In this document: in pieces, positions 53,868 through 61,452 of the stretch
Position numbering within the stretch: the stretch's first letter is position 1
Layout: each line of letters begins with the position of its first letter
Origin: Clostridium sp. M62/1
GTDB taxonomy: Bacteria > Bacillota > Clostridia > Lachnospirales > Lachnospiraceae
DNA: 64,000 nt
Reading direction: 5' to 3'
Assembly (NCBI RefSeq): GCF_020736365.1
Contig: NZ_CP085988.1
Coordinates: 3,827,915-3,891,914 of the forward strand
Position numbers and translations under genes: made by a program
The notes under the pieces: model-generated
Databases searched by the model: none
Told to the model about the DNA's origin: nothing
What the model saw: the letters and a program-made list of their open reading frames with translations, nothing else

Positions 53868-54547
53868 CAAAAGCAGACGCGGCTCGACTGGTGGCGATCG
53901 TCGTCACCGCCTACCCGAATTTTGACAAGTTCAAGGACGCGAAAGCAATCGAGGCCACGGTGAATCTCTGGGCCATGATGTTTGAGCAAGACGAATCCGG
54001 GATCGTAGCGCTGGCAGTAAAAAAACACATTGCAACAAACAAATGGCCGCCGAGTGTGGCCGAAGTCCGGGAGATCATGCTGGAGATCCAGCACCCGGAA
54101 CTCATAGAGCCGGACAAGGCATGGCTGGCCGTGAGCGACCTCATGTACAGCGCCGGACAATTCAACCACGGAGATCTCTCCCGCCAGCTCCCGCCTCTGG
54201 TGGCGCGGGCCGTTGAGTCAATCGGCTGGACTTCCCTCTGGGAAATGCACCGCAGCGCATACATAGGCGGCAAGCCCGGCATGGATCGGGTAGCCTTCAT
54301 GCAACAGTACACGCCAATGTACGAACGGGAAAAGTCTCGCAGCATGACACCGGCACAATTAACCGAGAAGATCGACAACGCGGCCGGATCCCTTCCGGAC
54401 AAAGGCCAACGCCTGATAGAGTACAGGGAAAGCGAACGCCGCAGGAAAGAGCAGGAAATGGAGGCTATCACCCGCGGTGCCCTCCGACTGGAGAGCCAGA
54501 TCGTCGAACAAACGAAGCTCGAACTCAGAGGGGAGGTGCTAGGATGA
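53864..54547 (+). CDS. Probable helicase loader
   Basis: A 227-residue protein. The N-terminal TKADAARLVAIVVTAYPNFDKF and KKHIATNKWPPSVAEVREIML fit the loader-inhibitor family (G39P/DUF-type) that delivers DnaB to the origin. It directly follows the replisome organiser with a 4-bp overlap, a stable pairing in phages. The C-terminal half is helical and charged with no Walker motif, so it is not a DnaC-type ATPase. No phage DnaB is present; the host helicase would be used. Confidence 0.8.
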   Translation: MTKADAARLVAIVVTAYPNFDKFKDAKAIEATVNLWAMMFEQDESGIVALAVKKHIATNKWPPSVAEVREIMLEIQHPELIEPDKAWLAVSDLMYSAGQFNHGDLSRQLPPLVARAVESIGWTSLWEMHRSAYIGGKPGMDRVAFMQQYTPMYEREKSRSMTPAQLTEKIDNAAGSLPDKGQRLIEYRESERRRKEQEMEAITRGALRLESQIVEQTKLELRGEVLG

Positions 54548-55434
54548 TCCTACAAGGTGACGCACTGGAGGAACTCAGAAAGCTGCCGGACAAATGCTGC
54601 AGCGTCTGCGTAACTTCACCACCCTACTACAACGCCAGAGACTACGGAGCTGCCGATCAGCTCGGAACCGAAAGCTCTCCGGAGGAATACACCCGCAAGC
54701 TGGTGGAAGCCTTCCGGGAAGTCGCCAGAGTCCTGAAAGACGACGGCACCCTCTGGCTGAATATCGGCGACAGCTACGCGAGGCATATCGAGGACGGAGG
54801 GATCAAGCGCAAGGATCTGATCGGGATCCCGTGGCTGCTGGCTCTGGCTCTCAGAAGTGACGGCTGGTACCTCCGGGCGGACATTATCTGGAACAAGCCC
54901 AACGCCATGCCAGAAAGCGCCAAAGACAGACCGGCAAGATCTCACGAGTATGTTTTTTTACTCAGCAAAGCGGCCGCCTATTACTACGACGCCGAGGCCG
55001 TCAAGGAGCTGGCCGTCGGGTACGATCCGAAAAAGCCCGGCCGGAAGCGCGGCAACGCGAAAACCTTCCGCGGCGGCACTGCCTACACTCACGATCAGGC
55101 CAAAGCCAACAGCGCCGAGGTGGATCGAGGCAGCCACGGGCTCCAGAGAAATGAAACCGGCAAACGAAACCGCCGGGACGTCTGGACGATCGCCACACGG
55201 CCATATAAGGGCGCCCACCTCTCCACGTTCCCGGAGGAACTGGCCAAGATCTGCATACTGGCCGGGAGCAAACCGGGCGACACGGTTCTGGATCCATTCT
55301 CAGGAAGTGGAACCACAGGAGCCGCAGCCCTCAAAGAAGGGCGGAACTATATCGGGATAGAGATTAACCCCGACACCTGCAAAATACAAGAGCAGCGACT
55401 CGCTGAGGCTGCTCAGGAAGGAGCCAAACCATGA
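54544..55434 (+). CDS. DNA methyltransferase, SPPY type (N4-cytosine or N6-adenine)
   Basis: A 296-residue beta-class methylase. The catalytic SPPYYNARDYG comes first (about 20-30), and the SAM-binding FSGSGTTGAAALKEGRNYIGIEI lies near the C-terminus, with LDPF before it. A variable target-recognition region separates them (about 160-215). No restriction endonuclease is adjacent, so it is an orphan, probably protecting phage DNA from host enzymes. It overlaps both neighbours by 4 bp. Confidence 0.92.
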   Translation: MILQGDALEELRKLPDKCCSVCVTSPPYYNARDYGAADQLGTESSPEEYTRKLVEAFREVARVLKDDGTLWLNIGDSYARHIEDGGIKRKDLIGIPWLLALALRSDGWYLRADIIWNKPNAMPESAKDRPARSHEYVFLLSKAAAYYYDAEAVKELAVGYDPKKPGRKRGNAKTFRGGTAYTHDQAKANSAEVDRGSHGLQRNETGKRNRRDVWTIATRPYKGAHLSTFPEELAKICILAGSKPGDTVLDPFSGSGTTGAAALKEGRNYIGIEINPDTCKIQEQRLAEAAQEGAKP

Positions 55435-55940
55435 AACGCGGTGAAATTTATTATATCGAAAGCACATACCGGGAAACCGGAAGCGAGCAGAGAGGCGGCC
55501 GTCCTGCGGTGATCGTCTCCAATGACAAGAACAACGAAAACAGCGAGGTTGTGGAAGTGGTATACATGACCACCAAACCAAAAAACGACCTCCCAACTCA
55601 TGTATTTATCCGGAGCGCACTCTCCCCTTCTACCGTCTTATGCGAACAGGTAAACAGCGTAAGCGTGAAAAGGATCGGGACGCTGATCGGAAAATTGACA
55701 AAGAGCGAGCTCACAGCCGTGGACTCTGCTCTGGCAATCTCTCTGGGGATCGACTTCATGGATCCGAAGCCCGCAGCCAAAGAAGCGGAGCATTTACTGG
55801 AAGAAATAAGCAAGCAGCCACTCCGGATCGTCCAGCAGGATCCAGACGTTGAAAAGATCAAGCTCGAAACTGAGCGCGATCTCTACCGGAATTTATACAA
55901 TGAGCTGCTGAGCAAAACCATGAAAGGAGCAAGTGCATGA
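55431..55940 (+). CDS. PemK/MazF-like protein without an adjacent antitoxin
   Basis: A 169-residue protein. Residues 1-115 are a PemK/MazF-type fold: MKRGEIYYIESTYRETGSEQRGGRPAVIVSNDKNN, then YMTTKPKNDLPTHV and VLCEQVNSVSVKRIG. The conserved arginine and serine/threonine of the RNase site are in place (RPAVIVSN; LCEQVNSVS). A helical C-terminal extension (about 120-169) could act as a built-in control or partner-binding part. The genes on both sides are a methylase and a deoxyribosyltransferase-like protein, with 4-bp overlaps, so no antitoxin gene is present. Confidence 0.85.
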   Translation: MKRGEIYYIESTYRETGSEQRGGRPAVIVSNDKNNENSEVVEVVYMTTKPKNDLPTHVFIRSALSPSTVLCEQVNSVSVKRIGTLIGKLTKSELTAVDSALAISLGIDFMDPKPAAKEAEHLLEEISKQPLRIVQQDPDVEKIKLETERDLYRNLYNELLSKTMKGASA

Positions 55941-56476
55941 GAAAAAAACTGGTTTACATCTGCTCCCCGTGCCGCGGGGACGTTGAAAAGAACATAGAAA
56001 AAGCCCAGCGCTACTGTCGCGAAGCCGTCGAGCTCTGGGACGACGTGATCCCGATCGCGCCTCATGTATATTTTACCCAGTTTCTTGACGACACCAAGCA
56101 GGAGGAACGCGCCGCGGGCATGGACATGGGCCTCTCACTTCTGGCCATGTGTGACGAGCTCTGGGTTTACGGTATCGAGAATCCGAGTGAGGGCATGAGG
56201 AGCGAGATCGAATACGCAAAGCAGCACCAGATCCCGATCCGGGACGCTGCCGAGCTTTACAGAAACCGCGAAGCCGAAACACTTCCGATCGGTGACGCAC
56301 TGATCGTTCTCCCTTCTCACGTCGGGCACCTGAACGGCGTCGCCGCGATTGAATCCACCACCGTGCGGATCAATGGCGAAATGATCTTAGACCTTGCGAT
56401 CGAGCTCAGACGACACCCCGGCCACGACATCACGCTGGAGGCCGACAAAGGCGCAGACTCGGAGGTAGATCAATGA
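55937..56476 (+). CDS. Nucleoside 2-deoxyribosyltransferase-like protein
   Basis: A 179-residue protein. The first 115 residues resemble the DUF4406/DUF7768 Rossmann-type group: KKLVYICSPCRGDVEKNIEKAQRYC, IAPHVYFTQFLDD, CDELWVYGIENPSEGMRSEIEYAKQ. In related proteins the Glu and Asp residues act on nucleotides. The C-terminal 60 residues have a separate LPIGDALIVLPSHVGHLNG part I do not recognise. A role in phage nucleotide metabolism or signalling is an inference. Confidence 0.7.
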   Translation: MRKKLVYICSPCRGDVEKNIEKAQRYCREAVELWDDVIPIAPHVYFTQFLDDTKQEERAAGMDMGLSLLAMCDELWVYGIENPSEGMRSEIEYAKQHQIPIRDAAELYRNREAETLPIGDALIVLPSHVGHLNGVAAIESTTVRINGEMILDLAIELRRHPGHDITLEADKGADSEVDQ

Positions 56477-57081
56477 GCTGGGACACGGTTCCGGGAAGAA
56501 ATGGCGAAGGCTACCCGGATCCAACAGCAAGCACCGCCCTTGCACGGGTGCAGCATAGCCAGAAAGGACTCCAGAGCAAGCGAGCCGGTGAACACTTCGA
56601 GAATATGATCACCGCAAGCCTGAACTGGTACTGCGACAAGGGCGTGGCCTTCGTTGAAAAGACTCCGGAGCCCATGAAGCCACTCAGGAAGCCAGACCGA
56701 CAGGGCCGTTTCCTTGCTTGCTACACCAAAGCCGGACAGCCGGACTTCAAGGGAACGCTCACCGGTGGCCGGGCCGTGGTATTTGAGGCGAAACACACCG
56801 ACAGCGACAAGATCGACCAGAGCCGCCTCACTCCTGAGCAGGTGGAAAGTCTGACACTGCACCACAAGCTCGGAGCTGCTGCCTTCATCATGGTGAGCGT
56901 GGGGCTGGAAAACTTCTACCGGGTACCGTGGGAAGTATGGCGAGACATGAAGCAGATCTACGGGCGCAAACACATGAAGCTCGAAGATCTGGAACCGTAC
57001 CGCGTGCAATATATCGCCGGGATCCTCAAACTGCTGGAAGGTGTGGAGATCGACTACACCGAGGAAGGAGGCACGCCATGA
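56473..57081 (+). CDS. RecU-family Holliday-junction resolvase
   Basis: A 202-residue endonuclease. KGLQSKRAGEHFENMITASLNWYCDKGVAFVEKTPEP at the N-terminus, then KAGQPDFKGTLTGGRAVVFEAKHTDSDKI with the D-x-K/E-x-K metal site, identify RecU. HHKLGAAAFIMVSV and YRVPWEVWRDM complete the fold. It cuts four-way junctions made during recombination or replication. It overlaps both neighbours by 4 bp. Confidence 0.92.
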   Translation: MSWDTVPGRNGEGYPDPTASTALARVQHSQKGLQSKRAGEHFENMITASLNWYCDKGVAFVEKTPEPMKPLRKPDRQGRFLACYTKAGQPDFKGTLTGGRAVVFEAKHTDSDKIDQSRLTPEQVESLTLHHKLGAAAFIMVSVGLENFYRVPWEVWRDMKQIYGRKHMKLEDLEPYRVQYIAGILKLLEGVEIDYTEEGGTP

Positions 57082-57305
57082 AATGCGAATACTGCGAGCT
57101 CCGCAGAGTCGGGCCTTTTGTAATTTCAAAAGCCTGCGCCATGCTGAGCGGAAAGCTCATAAACAAACAGACGGGCGAACCGTTAAAAATTTGTATGCAC
57201 CACATGGCCTCCCCGGATCCGTGTATGAACAACGGGAACGGCTGCGGGCTCTACAAATCACAGAAAGGAGATCAAGCCAATGAACGACGCACTGCTGAGC
57301 AGTAA
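57078..57305 (+). CDS. Small cysteine-rich phage protein
   Basis: A 75-residue protein. CEYCELRR at the start and CMHHMASPDPCMNNGNGCGLYKSQKGD later suggest a zinc- or metal-binding domain; no family recognised. The ATG overlaps the RecU stop by 4 bp and its 3' end overlaps the next methylase gene by 26 bp. Confidence 0.7.
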   Translation: MKCEYCELRRVGPFVISKACAMLSGKLINKQTGEPLKICMHHMASPDPCMNNGNGCGLYKSQKGDQANERRTAEQ

Positions 57306-57756
57306 AAACATGTGCTGGTGCACTCCGCCGGATTTTTTCGCGGAACTGGATCGCGAGTTTCATTTTGAACTGGATCCGGCCAGCACCGACAAAAGCGCCA
57401 AGTGCGCGAAACACTTCACGCCGGACGACGACGGCCTAAAGCAAGACTGGGGGGGGTATTGCGTGTTTTGCAATCCGCCATACGGCCGAGCAATCGCCGA
57501 CTGGGTACGCAAAGGCTACGAAGAAAGCCGGAAGCCCGGCACCACCGTGGTTATGCTCATTCCTTCGCGGACTGACACGGCATATTTTCACGACTGGATC
57601 TTCGGCAAGGCCAGCGAGGTGAGATTCCTCCGCGGCCGCCTGAAATTCACCGACGAGGACGGAAACGGCGAGGACGCAGCTCCGTTTCCTTCTGCCGTCA
57701 TAGTGTGGCGGAGTCCGGAAAGCACCGGGCGCGAGTTTGCCACATGGCACATATAA
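57280..57756 (+). CDS. Phage DNA N6-adenine methyltransferase
   Basis: A 158-residue short methylase of the phage Dam type. WCTPPDFFAELDREFHFELDPAS is the SAM-side motif, FCNPPYGRAIADWVRK contains the catalytic NPPY, and FLRGRLKFTDEDGNGEDAAPFPSAVIVW is the family C-terminus. Probably an anti-restriction modification enzyme. This is the second of three methylases in the region. Confidence 0.93.
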   Translation: MNDALLSSKNMCWCTPPDFFAELDREFHFELDPASTDKSAKCAKHFTPDDDGLKQDWGGYCVFCNPPYGRAIADWVRKGYEESRKPGTTVVMLIPSRTDTAYFHDWIFGKASEVRFLRGRLKFTDEDGNGEDAAPFPSAVIVWRSPESTGREFATWHI

Positions 57757-57810
57757 AAGCACCAGAGCCAGCGGGGCCACTGCTCCGCCGGTTCAGATAA
57801 GGAGGAAACC

Positions 57811-58098
57811 ATGAACGGGATTACTAAACAGACACGCCGCCAAAGTTACGACGGCATACGAACACGCAGCGGCGAGCGTTGCAAGCTAATACTGGAAACC
57901 CTCGGAAATCGGTCAATGACCGTGGAAGAAATCACCGACGAGCTGGTGGCTGCTGGCCACCTGAAATACTACGACCGCAACTTCGTGGCGCCGAGACTCA
58001 CAGAGCTGAAAGGCGCCGGAGTTCTGGAAGTCGTCGGAAAGAAACCGAGCAAAAGAACCGGAAAAAATACAGCCGTATGGGCTGCGGTAAGGAGGTAA
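57811..58098 (+). CDS. Small winged-helix-like phage protein
   Basis: A 95-residue protein. KLILETLGNRSMTVEEITDELVAAGHLKYYDRNFVAPRLTELKGAGVLEVVGKK looks like a winged helix: helix, recognition helix, then a two-strand wing. RKRTGKNTAVWAAV-type C-terminus. AAGGAGG precedes the ATG. Possible regulator or DNA-binding helper; no experimental family known to me. Confidence 0.7.
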   Translation: MNGITKQTRRQSYDGIRTRSGERCKLILETLGNRSMTVEEITDELVAAGHLKYYDRNFVAPRLTELKGAGVLEVVGKKPSKRTGKNTAVWAAVRR

Positions 58099-58102
58099 GC
58101 AC

Positions 58103-58705
58103 ATGAAAAAGCAGAAAGTACAGGCAAAGATCAACCTCGAAGCTCTCGCAGGCGGAGCCTTCGCCGAGAAACTCAACGAGGCGCTCATGCAGGTGGCTGA
58201 AAATATTCAGAATCCGAACACAGAAGCAACCACTAAGCGCCAGATCACGGTAAATATTAAATTTACGCCGAACAAAACCCGCCAAATGGTAGGAACCCAG
58301 ATTGCTGTCACGACCAAGCTCGCAGCTACCGAAGCAATCGACACGCAAATGGTGATGGGCGTCAATATGAGAACCGGCCAGATCGAGATCGCCGAATACG
58401 ACGGGCAGATCCGTGGACAGATGGATCTCTCCGACTTCACGGACGCCGATCAGGATCAGGAATCAGAGGAAACACAAGCTGCAGCTCCTACACCGGGACA
58501 GAATCCGACCGGCAAGCCTCTGGATCTTAAAAACAGGGGAAAACAGGCACCTGCTGCCGCTACTGAATTAGTTCCGGGCCGTGACTACGATCCGGACACC
58601 GGCGAGGTATACGAAACCGCCGGACAGCCTACGGACGACCGCCAGACAACCGGCGGACGCAATAACATGAAGGTGGTAAAAATCGCACCAGCAAAAGAAG
58701 CATAA
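58103..58705 (+). CDS. Phage protein of unknown function
   Basis: A 200-residue protein. The first 100 residues alternate strands and helices (LNEALMQVAENIQNPNTEATTKRQITVNIKFTPNKTRQ, then VTTKLAATEAIDTQMVMG), and the C-terminal half is Pro/Gly/Gln-rich and probably disordered. Similar replication-region proteins occur in Clostridia phages, paired with the DUF2303-like gene that follows 13 bp later, but the role is unknown to me. Confidence 0.65.
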   Translation: MKKQKVQAKINLEALAGGAFAEKLNEALMQVAENIQNPNTEATTKRQITVNIKFTPNKTRQMVGTQIAVTTKLAATEAIDTQMVMGVNMRTGQIEIAEYDGQIRGQMDLSDFTDADQDQESEETQAAAPTPGQNPTGKPLDLKNRGKQAPAAATELVPGRDYDPDTGEVYETAGQPTDDRQTTGGRNNMKVVKIAPAKEA

Positions 58706-58718
58706 GGAGGTCAATAAA

Positions 58719-59462
58719 ATGGAAGGAATCAAAGAAGCAATCGCATATATCACAGGGCTGGCCGTAAAGGCTGAGAAGCCAGAAACAATCGAGATCAACG
58801 GCCGGACATACTGCACGAAGGATCTCAGACGCTACGACGCAGCCGACAAGGCCGAGCCGATCAAAGCGACCACTCTCACCTCTCTGGTGGACTATATCAA
58901 GGAAAGCCGCGAGGAACTCCGCGACAGAATGATCATTCAGGTGGTAAGCGCCACAAAGGTGCTGCTCTACTCCGGGCTGCTGGCCGAGCGTGACCGTGAG
59001 ACTCTGTTCGAGGTCAACGCCCTGCTGCCGCAGTTTGAATACGGCCGCGAATATGATCAGGAGAGCTTCCTCGTGGCCATGCAGTCATGCTTCCAGAAAA
59101 CAGACGACCGCGAAGCCGTCACCATTATGGCGAGCAATATCGTGAACACACAGCAGGGAACCTTCTCAGACGACGGCGTAAGTCAACAGGCAATCATCAA
59201 AACCGGAGTAACCACGAAGGACGCCGCCTTCGTTCCTAATCCGGTGAGCCTGATCCCGTACCGCACATTTTTGGAAGTTCCGCAGCCCGCGAGTGACTTC
59301 GTGTTCAGAATCAGCGAGGGACGCGGCGGAGCCCCTGCCTTCAAGCTGGTGGCTGCTGACGGTGGCCTCTGGAAGTCTCAGGCGGTGGACAACGTGAAGA
59401 ACTACCTCGTCAAAGCACTGGCAGACGTTCCGGAACGTGAAAGGATCACGATCATTGCATAA
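58719..59462 (+). CDS. DUF2303/YfdQ-like phage protein
   Basis: A 247-residue protein. The central PNPVSLIPYRTFLEVPQPASDFVFRISEGRGGAPAFKLVAADGGLWKSQAVDNVKNYL pattern resembles the YfdQ family of prophage proteins, as does the overall length. Function in that family is unknown. AAGGAGG upstream fixes the ATG. A KVVKIAP-ended gene precedes it in the same operon. Confidence 0.6.
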   Translation: MEGIKEAIAYITGLAVKAEKPETIEINGRTYCTKDLRRYDAADKAEPIKATTLTSLVDYIKESREELRDRMIIQVVSATKVLLYSGLLAERDRETLFEVNALLPQFEYGREYDQESFLVAMQSCFQKTDDREAVTIMASNIVNTQQGTFSDDGVSQQAIIKTGVTTKDAAFVPNPVSLIPYRTFLEVPQPASDFVFRISEGRGGAPAFKLVAADGGLWKSQAVDNVKNYLVKALADVPERERITIIA

Positions 59463-59535
59463 TGTGGCCGACATAAATGTCGGGAACATACCGGGAGGGC
59501 CAAGCTCTCCCGGCAAACCAAAGGAGGACAAGAAC

Positions 59536-59685
59536 ATGCTGATCATAAACATAGTGCTGGCCCTCGTGGCTGCTCTCCTGCTTTTTGGAGTTATTGGAGA
59601 AAAGGACGGGCTCAGACAGCAGAACATCACGATCGCCTTCGTGGCCGTGATCGTGCTCATTATCGCATTAAATAGATTTTTCTAA
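59536..59685 (+). CDS. Small two-helix membrane protein
   Basis: A 49-residue hydrophobic protein: LIINIVLALVAALLLFGVIG, a short polar turn (EKDGLRQQ), and ITIAFVAVIVLIIALNRFF. AAAGGAGG precedes the ATG. It has the layout of a small phage membrane peptide but no lysis gene is near, so I do not call it a holin. Confidence 0.7.
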   Translation: MLIINIVLALVAALLLFGVIGEKDGLRQQNITIAFVAVIVLIIALNRFF

Positions 59686-59699
59686 GGGAGGACAAAACC

Positions 59700-60341
59700 A
59701 TGGAATATAAACCGAAAGTTATCACCGGAAAAGTGACCGGCACCGGCTGGCCGATCGACGGCCATGTGCTCTGGTTCTCACAGTGGGACTACGACAACCG
59801 CGAGAGCTGGCACCTCTACGGCTGGGAGGACTCAGAGGACGAGGCAGTCATGCAGACCGTATTCCAGACCGAAACCGAGGCTGGCCTCTGCCTGTTCGAT
59901 ACGCTGGAGAAGTTCGCAGAGAATTGGAAGGCAAAGAAATGGGAGCCGCAGGGCTTGTTCTGCCTGCCATTGGACAAGGTGGAAGTGCTGGAGGTAAAGC
60001 AGGAAGAAAGCACCAACAACACCCGCGAACAGCTCCGGGCCCACGGCTTCGATCTGACACCGAGAAAGCAGACTGACAGGGGCGGGATCATCTGCCTACC
60101 ACTGGACAAGAACCTGAACGGCGACGTGCAGGCCAAGCACCCGGACTGGAAGCCAGTCGAGTGCCCGACATGCGGCCGGAAATGCTGGAAACACCCGGAA
60201 GCTGACCGCCTCGCCAAAGAACAGGACGCGAAAATGCTCTGTACTGAGTGCGCGATCAAAGCCGGGCTTCTGTCACCGTTCCGAAAGGAAGGCCCAAACC
60301 GCGCGCAGCGAAGGAGGGCAAAGCGTGAAAGAAGAAAATAA
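59700..60341 (+). CDS. Phage protein with zinc-finger-like C-terminus
   Basis: A 213-residue protein. The N-terminus (KVITGKVTGTGWPIDGHVLWFSQWDYDNRE) is strand-rich and unrecognised. The C-terminal part has VECPTCGRKCWKHPEADRL and MLCTECAIKAGLL, i.e. paired CxxC motifs for zinc, then a very basic tail (GPNRAQRRRAKRERRK) suited to nucleic-acid binding. GGAGGAC precedes the ATG. Confidence 0.65.
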   Translation: MEYKPKVITGKVTGTGWPIDGHVLWFSQWDYDNRESWHLYGWEDSEDEAVMQTVFQTETEAGLCLFDTLEKFAENWKAKKWEPQGLFCLPLDKVEVLEVKQEESTNNTREQLRAHGFDLTPRKQTDRGGIICLPLDKNLNGDVQAKHPDWKPVECPTCGRKCWKHPEADRLAKEQDAKMLCTECAIKAGLLSPFRKEGPNRAQRRRAKRERRK

Positions 60342-60687
60342 CACAGATGGGCTCTACTACCTCAAAATAGACGCGAGGCACTACTTCCCCGACGGAAAAA
60401 TAGCAAGGGACGTGCTGGAGGCGCTCAGGTGCAGGCAATACGCCGAAGTGCTGGCCTTCTATCTGGAGTGTGACCTCGACGACATAGAAAAACAAGCTCG
60501 CAGACTCGCGGAAAGCACCGCGCTGAGCTACTCGGAAGCGCTCCACAAGATCGGCGGAGATATGCTGCGGAACAAGCAGGAAAAACCGGCCCCACTCTCC
60601 CTCTGGCCTATCAGACAAGAACCGGTGCGGCCGAACCGTGCAGCCAGACGAGCAGCTAAAAGAAAAGGAGGACGAAATGGACGATAA
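60325..60687 (+). CDS. Phage protein of unknown function
   Basis: A 120-residue protein beginning at GTG (60325) inside the end of the preceding gene, with AAGGAGGGCAAAG upstream. The body is helical and acidic (LEALRCRQYAEVLAFYLECDLDDIEKQARRL), and it ends with a basic QARRAAKRKGGRNGR-type tail like the preceding protein's. No family recognised. Confidence 0.6.
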   Translation: MKEENNTDGLYYLKIDARHYFPDGKIARDVLEALRCRQYAEVLAFYLECDLDDIEKQARRLAESTALSYSEALHKIGGDMLRNKQEKPAPLSLWPIRQEPVRPNRAARRAAKRKGGRNGR

Positions 60688-61261
60688 CAAGAACAAGCCT
60701 ATGGGCTGGCCGTTACTCTACACACTGGCAACACTCGCAGGCGTGGCCATGCTGGCAATCCTGAAAGCCTGCGGCATTATATCAATGAGCTGGCCGGTGG
60801 TGATCGCCGGGCTCGTGTGGGTACCCACCGCGCTGCTGCTGATCACTCTCTGGGTGGCCACTCTCCTGATCTGGATCGGGCGAACCGGGAAAAAGATCAG
60901 GGAATACAATCGCAGGAGAAAGATCTCCCGCACTCTGGACGAATCCATGAAAGGGCTCACGCTAAACGGCGTCGGCCCCATTTATGGTATTAGAAGAAAT
61001 AAAGGCGAAAACAACACCGACTACGAGAAAAGGATCCGCGAAAAGCTGGGGGTTTTCCCGCGCAGTCTGCCGAAATACGAAACCATGGAACAGCTCACCC
61101 TCTCCAATGTGGGCCCGATCTATGGCGTCGTAAAGAAACAGGACGAAAGCTGGAAGCACTACCGCCGCAGAATCCTGAAAGCAGCCCAAACTATTGATAC
61201 CGTACAGCTACCAACCGGCAAGTGCGCACCGGACAACCGCCGGACAGAGGGCAAAAAGTGA
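60677..61261 (+). CDS. Membrane protein with duplicated cytoplasmic motif
   Basis: A 194-residue protein. Two hydrophobic segments at 8-65 (LLYTLATLAGVAMLAILKAC, PVVIAGLVWVPTALLLITLWVA) are followed by a cytoplasmic part with a repeated unit: LTLNGVGPIYGIRR then NTDYEKRIREKL, and LTLSNVGPIYGVVK then HYRRRI. ATG 60677 with AAAAGGAGG is preferred over the longer in-frame start at 60638. Function unknown. Confidence 0.7.
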   Translation: MDDNKNKPMGWPLLYTLATLAGVAMLAILKACGIISMSWPVVIAGLVWVPTALLLITLWVATLLIWIGRTGKKIREYNRRRKISRTLDESMKGLTLNGVGPIYGIRRNKGENNTDYEKRIREKLGVFPRSLPKYETMEQLTLSNVGPIYGVVKKQDESWKHYRRRILKAAQTIDTVQLPTGKCAPDNRRTEGKK

Positions 61262-61452
61262 GCTGGCCAAGCAAAGAGACCGGCGCCTGCTCATGGGTGC
61301 CGGGGCTCGGCTTTAAAGAGTGGTACTCAACGAGCTGCCACATGTACTACGAGATCGCGAGCGCGGTCACAAAGAAGAATATCAAAGCCGGGACGTGCCC
61401 GTATTGCCACCGGCCTATCAAAATAAAGGAGGAACGAAAACATGGACTATAA
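61258..61452 (+). CDS. Small zinc-binding phage protein
   Basis: A 64-residue protein starting at GTG 61258, whose GTGA overlaps the stop of the preceding gene. The end reads CPYCHRPIK, one CxxC, with further cysteines at CSWV and CHMYY that may complete a metal site. It overlaps the methylase gene by 11 bp. Confidence 0.6.
   Translation: MSWPSKETGACSWVPGLGFKEWYSTSCHMYYEIASAVTKKNIKAGTCPYCHRPIKIKEERKHGL

Noticed and set aside
59536..59685. Holin
   Set aside because: Two hydrophobic helices alone are not enough; there is no endolysin next to it and it lies in the replication/early block.
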